A stretch of 6,674 bases of DNA from an uncultured Bacteroidota bacterium (lineage in GTDB: Bacteria; Bacteroidota; Bacteroidia; Bacteroidales; VadinHA17). The stretch is from positions 1 through 6,674 of the forward strand of contig CAIPJU010000255.1 of NCBI GenBank assembly GCA_903865465.1. Direction: 5' to 3'. The notes beneath the pieces are model-generated. The model was not told where the DNA came from, ran no database searches, and saw nothing but the letters and a program-made list of their open reading frames with translations. The position numbers and the translations under genes are program-made. Every line of letters starts with the position of its first letter. Position 1 is the first letter of the stretch. Shown here one piece after another: positions 1 to 6,665 of this stretch.

Positions 1-2409
1 CTCAGCCATCGGATCTTCAAGGTACTTCTGAATTGCCCTCTTAAGAGGACGGGCCCCGAAATTGGCGTCAAAACCTCTCTCAGCAATATAATCACGAGCG
101 CCGGTTGCAATTTTCAACTGGTAGCCAAGCGATTTGACCCTGTCGTATAAACCCTTCAATTCCAGATCTATAATTTTGTTGATATCCTCTTTCCCCAGTG
201 AATTGAACATTATTACATCGTCAATCCTGTTAAGAAATTCAGGAGCAAAGGTTTTCTGAAGTGCTTTCTGAAGAATACTCTTTGTCTGCTCATCCCTGGT
301 TGACTTCTTTGCATTTGTATCAAATCCTATCCCATGTCCGAATTCAGATATCTGACGTGTTCCGATATTGGAGGTAAGTATGACTATGGTGTTCCTGAAG
401 TCGACCCGGCGGCCAAGACTGTCAGTGAGTTGTCCCTCATCAAGTACCTGAAGCAGAATATGAAATACGTCAGGATGGGCTTTTTCTATTTCATCCAGAA
501 GGACAACTGAATATGGTTTGCGTCTTACTTTCTCAGTAAGCTGACCTCCCTCTTCGTAACCTACATACCCGGGAGGTGCTCCAACAAGTCGTGAGACCGA
601 AAACTTCTCCATATACTCGCTCATATCGATCCTCACCAGGTTATCAGTAGTATCGAAAAGAAAACGTGCAAGCACCTTGGCAAGCTGTGTTTTTCCCACA
701 CCTGTCGGGCCAAGGAAAATGAAAGTTCCGATAGGCTTATTAGGGTCTTTCAGTCCGGCCCTGTTCCTCTGAATGGATTTAACAACTTTTTGAATTGCTT
801 CAGCCTGTCCGATTACACTTCCACTAAGTTCGTCGGCCATTTTCAAGAGCCTTGTTCCTTCAGTCTGGGCTATTCTCTGAACAGGGACACCGGTCATCAT
901 CGCCACAACCTCGGCAACTTTCTCAGCATCAACTGTTTCACGATTTACAGCAAGCTCTTTCTCCCATTTTTTCTTCTCTACCTCAATCATATCGAGAAGA
1001 TCTTTTTCCCTGTCGCGGAAGCTGGCAGCTTTTTCGAAATTCTGGTTTTTGACCGCCAGCATCTTTTCTTTTTTTGCATCCTCGAGTTGCTTCTCAAGGA
1101 TGAGAATCTTCTCGGGGACAACAATATTTGAAATATGAACCCTCGAACCCGATTCGTCGAGTGCATCAATAGCCTTATCGGGAAGATGACGATCGGAGAT
1201 ATAGCGATTGGTAAGTTTTACACAGGCTTCAATGGCATCGGGAGTATAATTAACATTGTGATGCTCCTCATATCTCTCCTTTATATTATTCAGGATCTCA
1301 AGTGTTTCCTCAATCGATGTAGGTTCTACAATAACCTTCTGGAATCTTCTCTCCAGTGCCCCATCTTTTTCAATATGCTGACGGTATTCGTCGAGGGTTG
1401 TTGCCCCGATGCACTGTATATCGCCCCTTGCAAGAGCCGGTTTTAGCATATTTGCCGCATCAAGCGAGCCTGTGGCTCCGCCAGCTCCGACTATTGTATG
1501 AATTTCATCAATGAAAAGAATTATATTATCATTTTTTGAGAGCTCATTAAGAATAGCCTTCATTCTCTCCTCAAACTGACCGCGGTATTTCGTACCTGCA
1601 ACAATCGATGCCAGGTCGAGAGCCACAACTCTTTTATTGAATAGTACCCTCGATACATTCTTCTTAATAATTCTGAGAGCAAGACCTTCAGCTATAGCAG
1701 ATTTTCCGACCCCTGGTTCACCTATCAGAACAGGGTTATTCTTCTTGCGTCGTGAAAGAATCTGTGCGAGACGTTCTATTTCACGTTCCCTTCCAACCAC
1801 AGGATCGAGTCGTCCCTCTTCGGCAGCCTTTGTAAGATCTATGCCAAAGTTATCAAGAACAGGCGTATCTGACGACGATTTGGAGGATGAAGGTGAAGGC
1901 TGACCTTTTCCCGGCCCGCCGAAACTTTGTCCTTCATCATCTTCATCACGAGGATAATCGGCACGTGCAGAAGGGAGATCTGCTTCAACCATCCTTCGAA
2001 CTGACTGGTAATCAACATCCATTTCTGTAAGAAACCTTGTTACCAGTGTATTTTCGTCTTTAAGGATTGCCAGAAGAAGATGTTCGGTATCAATGACCGG
2101 GCTCTTGAGAGATTTTGCCTCAAGGTAGACTAGTTTTAATATCCTTTCGGTACTTCTCAGCAGAGGCAATACCTCATTATCAGAAACAGGTACAGGGCTT
2201 TCGACTTTAATGCTTTTTTCAAGTGATCCTTTTAACACTAAAAGATCAATACCCTGGGCAATTAGTATATCTATAGCGGCGCTTTCCCCGTCCCTAAGTA
2301 TACCGAGAAAAAGATGTTCGGGACTTATATGACTGTTGCCCAGCCTTATAGCCTCCTCTTTGGAATATCCGAGTATATCTTTTACTCTTTGTGAAAATTG
2401 TGAATCCAT
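1..2409 (-). CDS. clpC: ClpC-type ATP-dependent Clp protease ATP-binding subunit (AAA+ unfoldase), C-terminus outside window
   Basis: This is a HSP100/Clp unfoldase that hydrolyses ATP to unfold cytoplasmic proteins and, in this family, feeds them to the ClpP peptidase. Translation from the ATG at 2409 is open for 803 codons with no stop or frameshift and runs off the left edge; related proteins are usually about 840-850 aa, so roughly 40 residues are missing. Visible in order: a double Clp_N domain (about 1-150); a flexible linker rich in Asp/Glu, Gly and Ser (about 154-182); the first AAA+ domain with Walker A GEPGVGKS (230-237) and Walker B D301/E302; a short middle domain with a UVR-like segment around F458; the second AAA+ domain with Walker A GPTGVGKT (567-574), Walker B D639/E640, a GIGF loop (693-696) matching the ClpP-docking tripeptide, the LNRID arginine (R728) and the sensor-2 GARPLKR (R787). 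The short middle domain and the GIGF loop point to ClpC rather than the disaggregase ClpB. The gene is divergent from gyrA, with its own promoter about 90 bp upstream. No Shine-Dalgarno is evident, as is usual in Bacteroidota. No CIRCE element was found upstream. Confidence 0.96.
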   Translation of the reverse strand, partial: MDSQFSQRVKDILGYSKEEAIRLGNSHISPEHLFLGILRDGESAAIDILIAQGIDLLVLKGSLEKSIKVESPVPVSDNEVLPLLRSTERILKLVYLEAKSLKSPVIDTEHLLLAILKDENTLVTRFLTEMDVDYQSVRRMVEADLPSARADYPRDEDDEGQSFGGPGKGQPSPSSSKSSSDTPVLDNFGIDLTKAAEEGRLDPVVGREREIERLAQILSRRKKNNPVLIGEPGVGKSAIAEGLALRIIKKNVSRVLFNKRVVALDLASIVAGTKYRGQFEERMKAILNELSKNDNIILFIDEIHTIVGAGGATGSLDAANMLKPALARGDIQCIGATTLDEYRQHIEKDGALERRFQKVIVEPTSIEETLEILNNIKERYEEHHNVNYTPDAIEACVKLTNRYISDRHLPDKAIDALDESGSRVHISNIVVPEKILILEKQLEDAKKEKMLAVKNQNFEKAASFRDREKDLLDMIEVEKKKWEKELAVNRETVDAEKVAEVVAMMTGVPVQRIAQTEGTRLLKMADELSGSVIGQAEAIQKVVKSIQRNRAGLKDPNKPIGTFIFLGPTGVGKTQLAKVLARFLFDTTDNLVRIDMSEYMEKFSVSRLVGAPPGYVGYEEGGQLTEKVRRKPYSVVLLDEIEKAHPDVFHILLQVLDEGQLTDSLGRRVDFRNTIVILTSNIGTRQISEFGHGIGFDTNAKKSTRDEQTKSILQKALQKTFAPEFLNRIDDVIMFNSLGKEDINKIIDLELKGLYDRVKSLGYQLKIATGARDYIAERGFDANFGARPLKRAIQKYLEDPMAE

Positions 2410-2494
2410 ATTTTGAATATTCTAATTCGGTTTAAAAAGATTTAACGACTTTTTGTCATAATTTAACTGGCAAGGCAGCGAAGAATAGCTTTTT

Positions 2495-2528
2495 CAAAGT
2501 TAAATCATGCACAAAATCTGTATGTCAA
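2495..2528 (-). promoter_or_regulatory. Predicted Bacteroidota-type promoter for clpC
   Basis: Read on the minus strand, TAACTTTG (2502-2495) is an exact match to the TAnnTTTG -7 element of Bacteroidota primary-sigma promoters. A TTG lies at 2528-2526 (within TTGACA) with a 23-nt spacer, at the upper end of the 17-23 nt range reported for flavobacterial promoters. Transcription would start near 2488, giving a leader of about 80 nt before the clpC ATG at 2409. The match is seen in the sequence; its use as a promoter is inferred. Confidence 0.5.
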
Positions 2529-2550
2529 TTATCATGCCCAATTATGAACA
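2504..2550. repeat. Three short direct repeats (ATYATGNNCA) overlapping the clpC promoter
   Basis: ATCATGCACA (2504-2513), ATCATGCCCA (2531-2540) and ATTATGAACA (2541-2550) share the pattern ATYATGNNCA. The last two are directly abutted and the first two start 27 bp apart. The first copy lies between the proposed -33 and -7 elements of the clpC promoter and the other two lie just upstream of the -33 element. This would suit an operator, but the motif is short and in AT-rich DNA, so chance is a real possibility. Confidence 0.3.
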
Positions 2551-2603
2551 ATGAATGTTAAAAATTCGGAGAGTGAAAGTCTCAAAAATAGCTAAATTTT
2601 AAC

Positions 2604-2611
2604 TACTTTCG
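2604..2611 (+). promoter_or_regulatory. Possible -7 element of a gyrA promoter
   Basis: TACTTTCG is one mismatch from the Bacteroidota TAnnTTTG consensus and lies 56 bp upstream of the gyrA start codon. No TTG or TTTG is present at the expected -33 distance (about 2578-2587), so the prediction rests on one element only. It is still the best plus-strand candidate in the intergenic region. If used, transcription would start near 2618, at the left arm of the stem-loop described next. Confidence 0.3.
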
Positions 2612-2616
2612 TACGT

Positions 2617-2640
2617 TCAAACCCGACTTTAGCGGTTTGA
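2617..2640 (+). promoter_or_regulatory. Inverted repeat / stem-loop in the gyrA leader
   Basis: TCAAACC (2617-2623) and GGTTTGA (2634-2640) are perfect 7-bp inverted repeats. The pairing extends to 8 bp (CG at the loop side) if one C is bulged, leaving a loop of about 7 nt. It ends 27 bp before the gyrA start codon, and there is no following T-tract, so it is not a terminator. It could be a 5' leader hairpin that protects or regulates the mRNA, or a dyad operator. The structure is visible; its role is inferred. Confidence 0.4.
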
Positions 2641-2667
2641 CTGTATGTAATTAATTATTAATCTGTT

Positions 2668-5193
2668 ATGCCAGATAGAGAAAGAATACTTCAGGTGAAT
2701 ATTGAGGAGGAGATGAAGTCGGCTTACATCGATTATTCGATGTCGGTGATTGTTTCGAGGGCCTTGCCTGATGTGAGAGACGGACTGAAACCAGTTCACA
2801 GGAGAGTGCTTTACGGAATGTCAGAACTTGGGGTTCAGGCAAATAAGCCTTATAAGAAATCAGCCAGAATAGTGGGAGAGGTCTTGGGTAAATATCACCC
2901 TCATGGGGACTCTTCTGTTTATGATGCTATGGTCAGAATGGCACAGGAATGGTCGCTCAGATATCCTCTTGTTGACGGTCAGGGTAACTTCGGCTCAGTC
3001 GATGGTGACAGCCCTGCTGCCATGAGATACACAGAGGCCAGATTAAAAAGAATTGCTGAAGAGACACTTGCAGATATTGATAAGGAAACTGTTGATTTTC
3101 AACCTAATTTCGATGATTCATTATCGGAACCCACGGTGCTCCCGACAAGAATTCCAAATCTCCTTGTAAACGGTGCTTCAGGTATTGCAGTAGGAATGGC
3201 TACCAATATGCCGCCTCACAACCTTAGCGAAATAATCGATGCCACTATTGCTTATATAGATAATAACGACATCACATCGGATGAGATACTTCAGCATGTT
3301 AAAGGACCTGACTTCCCGACAGGAGGAATTATTTACGGAAGCCAGGGTATAAAAGATGCCTGTGAAACAGGGCGTGGACGAATTGTTGTCAGGGCCAAGA
3401 CTGAAATAGAGCTCACTCACTCAGGCAGGGAATGCATAATTGTCACCGAAATTCCATATATGGTCAATAAGGCAGAGCTTATCAAAAAAATAGCTGACCT
3501 TATAAATGAGAAAAAGCTCGATGGCATATCTTATATAAACGATGAGTCGGACCGTAATGGAATGCGCATCGTAATAATCTTAAAAAAGGATTCCAGCGCT
3601 AACGTTGTCCTTAATAACCTTTTTAAATATTCATCGCTTCAGACATCATTCAGTGTCAATAACATAGCTCTTGTAAAAGGTCGCCCGAAAACTCTTAATA
3701 CCCGCGATCTGATACATTATTTTGTAAACCACCGGCACGACGTCATATTAAGAAGGACCAGGTATGATCTCGATCAGGCCGAGAAAAGGGCCCATATTCT
3801 TGAAGGACTAATAATTGCCAGTGATAATATTGATGAAGTAATTGCAATAATAAAATCTTCCCAAACGCCCGAGATGGCAAGGGAGAGACTGATGCAGCGT
3901 TTCCTTCTGTCAGATGTGCAGTCAAGGGCAATTGTCGAAATGAGGCTTCGTCAGCTTACAGGACTGGAACAGGAGAAACTGCGTGCAGAGTATGACGAAA
4001 TAATGAAGCATATCGAATATCTCAAGAGCATTCTTGTAAACGTTGAGCTTCAGATGAAAATAATTAAAGATGAGCTTCTCGAAATAAAGGCAAAATATGG
4101 TGACAAGAGACGCACTGAAATAATTCCAAATGCCGAAGAGTTTAATCCTGAGGACTTTTATGCCGATGACGAAATGGTAATTACCATCTCTCACATGGGT
4201 TATATTAAAAGGACACCGCTTACAGAATTCAGACGACAGAACAGAGGAGGTACAGGAGCGAGGGGTGGAGCAACCCGCGATGAGGATTTCATTGAACATC
4301 TGTATATTGCAACCATGCACAATACAATGCTCTTCTTCACCAGAAAAGGTAAATGTTACTGGTTAAAGGTATTTTCAATCCCCGAAGGTTCAAAGACATC
4401 TAAAGGGAGGGCAATGCAGAACCTCATTAACATTGAACCTGACGACAATGTAAGAGCTTATATCAACGTCAAAAATCTCAATGATTCAGAATATATACAT
4501 AATAATTATATTGTTCTGTGCACGACAAAAGGTATCATTAAAAAGACTTCGCTCGAAGCATATTCACGTCCGAGGAACAATGGAGTAAATGCAATAACAG
4601 TCAGGGAAGAGGACGAATTACTTGAAGCGCGCATGACAAATGGTCAGCATCATATAATGCTTGCTGTCAAATCGGGCCGGGCAATTAGATTTCCAGAAGC
4701 TTCGGTCAGACCGATGGGAAGAACTGCTTCTGGTGTTCGCGGAATCAGGCTTGCTGACGAGAAGGCCGACTTTGTTGTAGGTATGATAACTGTTGAAAAC
4801 AAAGATAAAGATGTTCTCGTAGTATCTGAAAAAGGCTACGGAAAACGTTCAGATATAGATGGTTACAGAATAACTAACAGGGGAGGGAAAGGCGTTAAAA
4901 CAATAAATATTACCGACAAAACCGGCTCACTGATTACCCTGAAAGATGTAACTGACAACCACGATCTTATGATAATAACCCAATTCGGGAATATCTTAAG
5001 GAGTCCTGTCAGAAATCTTAGGGTTATGGGAAGAGCAACACAGGGGGTAAGGCTAATCAACCTTAAGGATAATGACATTATTGCTTCTGTGGCATACGTG
5101 CTTGTGAATGAAGAAGAAGAAAGCATTGAAATTGTACCGGGAGAAGAAAATAATTTTATCCCTGAGGAAAATGGTAAAGAATTTGAAGATTAA
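2668..5193 (+). CDS. gyrA: DNA gyrase subunit A
   Basis: GyrA, the DNA-cleaving and rejoining subunit of the type IIA topoisomerase gyrase (A2B2), which introduces negative supercoils using ATP hydrolysed by GyrB. The 841-aa length fits the family. The N-terminus has the typical block MKSAYIDYSMSVIVSRALPD (residues 16-35) followed by the winged-helix region. The catalytic tyrosine is Y121 in AAMRYTE. The quinolone-resistance region carries S82 and D86, equivalent to E. coli S83 and D87, the residues normally found in susceptible enzymes. The C-terminal beta-pinwheel is present, with a blade-1 GyrA box QNRGGTG (524-530) that departs from the canonical QRRGGKG, and a second box NRGGKG (737-742) in the last blade. 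Both boxes and the full pinwheel favour GyrA over ParC. The tail after about residue 814 is Glu-rich. The start at 2668 gives the usual N-terminus, and no ribosome-binding site is evident. The gene is divergent from clpC, and the TPR gene follows 58 bp downstream with no clear terminator between. Confidence 0.98.
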   Translation: MPDRERILQVNIEEEMKSAYIDYSMSVIVSRALPDVRDGLKPVHRRVLYGMSELGVQANKPYKKSARIVGEVLGKYHPHGDSSVYDAMVRMAQEWSLRYPLVDGQGNFGSVDGDSPAAMRYTEARLKRIAEETLADIDKETVDFQPNFDDSLSEPTVLPTRIPNLLVNGASGIAVGMATNMPPHNLSEIIDATIAYIDNNDITSDEILQHVKGPDFPTGGIIYGSQGIKDACETGRGRIVVRAKTEIELTHSGRECIIVTEIPYMVNKAELIKKIADLINEKKLDGISYINDESDRNGMRIVIILKKDSSANVVLNNLFKYSSLQTSFSVNNIALVKGRPKTLNTRDLIHYFVNHRHDVILRRTRYDLDQAEKRAHILEGLIIASDNIDEVIAIIKSSQTPEMARERLMQRFLLSDVQSRAIVEMRLRQLTGLEQEKLRAEYDEIMKHIEYLKSILVNVELQMKIIKDELLEIKAKYGDKRRTEIIPNAEEFNPEDFYADDEMVITISHMGYIKRTPLTEFRRQNRGGTGARGGATRDEDFIEHLYIATMHNTMLFFTRKGKCYWLKVFSIPEGSKTSKGRAMQNLINIEPDDNVRAYINVKNLNDSEYIHNNYIVLCTTKGIIKKTSLEAYSRPRNNGVNAITVREEDELLEARMTNGQHHIMLAVKSGRAIRFPEASVRPMGRTASGVRGIRLADEKADFVVGMITVENKDKDVLVVSEKGYGKRSDIDGYRITNRGGKGVKTINITDKTGSLITLKDVTDNHDLMIITQFGNILRSPVRNLRVMGRATQGVRLINLKDNDIIASVAYVLVNEEEESIEIVPGEENNFIPEENGKEFED

Positions 5194-5213
5194 TAAGTAA
5201 AGTTATAAATTTG
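5182..5213 (+). promoter_or_regulatory. Predicted promoter of the TPR gene, overlapping the gyrA 3' end
   Basis: TTTG (5182-5185), a 20-nt spacer and TAAATTTG (5206-5213) match the Bacteroidota TTTG-N19/20-TAnnTTTG promoter at every fixed position. The -33 element lies within the last codons of gyrA and the -7 element in the intergenic gap. Transcription would begin near 5220, giving a leader of about 30 nt before the ATG at 5252. This suggests the TPR gene can be expressed separately from gyrA. Confidence 0.6.
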
Positions 5214-5251
5214 GGAAATTTTTTAAAGACAATTAAATTAAAATCATAATC

Positions 5252-6427
5252 ATGAAAAAGTTTTTCCTGCTCATCGCAGCCATCAGTATTTCGATTGGAG
5301 CAATGTCCCAGAAAGGCAAAGTTACAAGCGCTCTCAGTTACATAGACCAGGGTGTTCTTGATAAGGCAAAAGAAGCAATTGACGCTGCCCTTATTAATGA
5401 AGCCTCAATGGACTGGGCCAACACTTATTTTGCAAAAGGTAAATTGTGCCAGGCTACCTACAAATCGGATAATCCAACATTTAAGAAATTCTATTCAGAT
5501 CCCCTCGGAGAAGCCTATACTGCATATGAAAAGTCGATGGAACTCGATCCAAAAGGCGGCATGAAAAAGAAAATCATTACCAATATGATCTATAATGGCC
5601 TTGCAGTGGACCTCTTTAACCAGGGAAGTGCAAAATTTGAAGCCAAAGATTATGAAGGAGCACTAAAATCTTTTGAGACTCAGATAAAAATAACCGAAAG
5701 CGATAAATATGCTGGCGCCGTTGATACCGGAATGTATTACAATGCAGGACTGGCAGCTGTCAATTCATCAAAATATGATCAGGCAATAAAGTATTTTGAG
5801 AAATGCGCAGAACTTAAATACATGGGTATTACCCCATATTATCAGATTTATGAAAGTTATATGGGACTTAAGGATACTGTGAAAGCAGAAAAAACACTCC
5901 TTGACCTTCCAAAACTTTTCCCTAATGACAAAAACATCACACTTAACCTGATCGACCTTTATATTAAGAGCAGCAAATATGCGGAAGCTCTTAAATATAT
6001 TAAAATGGCAAAGGAAAATGATCCTAATAACTACAGTCTCTATTTTGCAGGAGGAATTATATTCCTTAACCAGAATAAATATGATGAGGCTATTCCTGAG
6101 CTTGAAAAATCAATCGAACTAAAGGGAGATCTCTTTGATACACAGTATGGTTTAGGAGCAGCTTTTATAAATAAAGCAGCTGAAATGTTCAAAGCCGCAA
6201 ATGATATTATGGATGTCAAACAGTACAGTGAGGCTGTAGAAAAAGCTAACGCAATTTATTCTAAGGCGCTTCCATATATGGAAAAAGCACATGAGCTCAA
6301 AGCTGATGACCTTTTTGCAATGAGAAGTCTTCAGGAATTATATTACAGGCTGAAAGCAAAAGATCCGTCACTTGCACCTAAATACGATGCAATCAAAGCC
6401 AAACTTCAGGAACTTGATAAAAAATAG
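5252..6427 (+). CDS. Exported tetratricopeptide-repeat (TPR) protein of unknown function
   Basis: A 391-aa protein with an N-terminal signal peptide: basic MKK, hydrophobic core about 4-16, and likely cleavage in AMS|Q (after S19), a common pattern in Bacteroidota. There is no lipobox cysteine at the cleavage site, so a soluble periplasmic or envelope-associated location is inferred. The mature part is almost wholly helical repeats with TPR-type spacing. Clear units include about 119-152 (A-KDYEGALKSFE), 158-190 (SSKYDQAIKYFEKCAEL), 229-261 (SSKYAEALKYIKMAKENDP) and 262-294 (NQNKYDEAIPELEKSIEL). More divergent helices lie before and after these and reach the Lys-rich C-terminus. No catalytic domain is visible, so it most likely acts as a protein-binding scaffold with an unknown partner. 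It follows gyrA by 58 bp, has its own predicted promoter, and ends at a strong terminator. I recall TPR genes next to gyrA in other Bacteroidota, but cannot confirm that here. No known gene name applies. Confidence 0.93.
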   Translation: MKKFFLLIAAISISIGAMSQKGKVTSALSYIDQGVLDKAKEAIDAALINEASMDWANTYFAKGKLCQATYKSDNPTFKKFYSDPLGEAYTAYEKSMELDPKGGMKKKIITNMIYNGLAVDLFNQGSAKFEAKDYEGALKSFETQIKITESDKYAGAVDTGMYYNAGLAAVNSSKYDQAIKYFEKCAELKYMGITPYYQIYESYMGLKDTVKAEKTLLDLPKLFPNDKNITLNLIDLYIKSSKYAEALKYIKMAKENDPNNYSLYFAGGIIFLNQNKYDEAIPELEKSIELKGDLFDTQYGLGAAFINKAAEMFKAANDIMDVKQYSEAVEKANAIYSKALPYMEKAHELKADDLFAMRSLQELYYRLKAKDPSLAPKYDAIKAKLQELDKK

Positions 6428-6449
6428 TTTTTAGATAGTCTATAAAAGG

Positions 6450-6476
6450 GGATGCCAAACGGCATCCTTTTTTTTT
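6450..6476 (+). terminator. Rho-independent terminator after the TPR gene
   Basis: GGATGCC (6450-6456), loop AAAC, and GGCATCC (6461-6467) form a perfect 7-bp GC-rich stem followed by nine T residues (6468-6476). Upstream A and G bases (6444-6449) can extend the stem into the T-tract by A-T and G-T pairs. It starts 22 bp after the TPR stop codon and would end the gyrA/TPR transcripts. Confidence 0.93.
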
Positions 6477-6488
6477 GCTGCAAAGTAA

Positions 6489-6598
6489 TTAATTCATAAA
6501 GCCATGAAAGGATATAAGCGGGCAATTTCTACTAGATAAATGAAATTATCCTATTTTACATAATATTAATTATAGGCTTTTTATTATCTATGAATTAA
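6489..6598. repeat. About 110-bp palindromic element bounded by perfect 10-bp inverted repeats
   Basis: TTAATTCATA (6489-6498) and TATGAATTAA (6589-6598) are perfect inverted repeats. Further complementary pairs are nested inside in the correct order: AAGCC (6499-6503) with GGCTT (6575-6579), GGAT (6510-6513) with ATCC (6548-6551), and AATTTC (6524-6529) with GAAATT (6542-6547). The nesting suggests a folding element, such as a MITE-like remnant or a structured transcript. There is no coding capacity, and I did not find a target-site duplication. AT-richness raises the chance of accidental pairing. Confidence 0.4.
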
Positions 6599-6616
6599 AT
6601 ATATGCCAGATACATT

Positions 6617-6665
6617 GTTTCTCGTTTCTCGTTTCTCGTTTCTCGTTTCTCGTTTCTCGTTTCTC
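6617..6665. repeat. Heptanucleotide tandem repeat, seven perfect copies of GTTTCTC
   Basis: The unit GTTTCTC is repeated seven times without a mismatch over 49 bp (GAGAAAC on the other strand). Direct adjacency and the short unit rule out a CRISPR array. The unit contains no stop codon in any of the six frames. The array begins 140 bp after the TPR terminator and ends 9 bp before the window edge, so its relation to the next gene cannot be seen. Copy number may vary by slippage, which is an inference. Confidence 0.95.

Noticed and set aside
790..1903. Plus-strand open frames of about 60-113 codons (790-1131, 852-1052, 1135-1446, 1637-1903) and a minus-strand frame at 987-1169
   Set aside because: All lie within the clpC coding region, whose minus-strand frame encodes intact AAA+ motifs. 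Their translations show no recognisable domain.
2636..2665. TTGACT followed by an AT-rich -10-like sequence just before gyrA as an E. coli-type promoter
   Set aside because: It would start transcription at or after the gyrA ATG, and the other promoters here follow the Bacteroidota consensus instead.
3178..5126. Minus-strand open frames inside gyrA (3178-3420, 3743-3931, 3922-4320, 4863-5126)
   Set aside because: They are antisense to a complete, well-conserved gyrA and have no recognisable protein features.
5207..5224. AAATTT-GGG-AAATTT plus T-tract as a terminator between gyrA and the TPR gene
   Set aside because: The stem is only six A-T pairs with a three-base loop, and it overlaps the predicted -7 element of the TPR promoter, so efficient termination is unlikely.
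5352..5564. Plus-strand 70-codon open frame inside the TPR gene
   Set aside because: It is an out-of-frame shadow of the TPR coding sequence with no domain or start signals.
6524..6537. AATTTCTACT followed by AGAT, resembling the conserved part of Cas12a (type V-A) CRISPR repeats
   Set aside because: It occurs once only, lacks the second stem arm (GTAGA) of such repeats, and there are no spacers or cas genes. The similarity is best taken as chance in AT-rich sequence.
6617..6665. Heptamer array as a CRISPR array
   Set aside because: The 7-bp units are directly abutted with no spacers.
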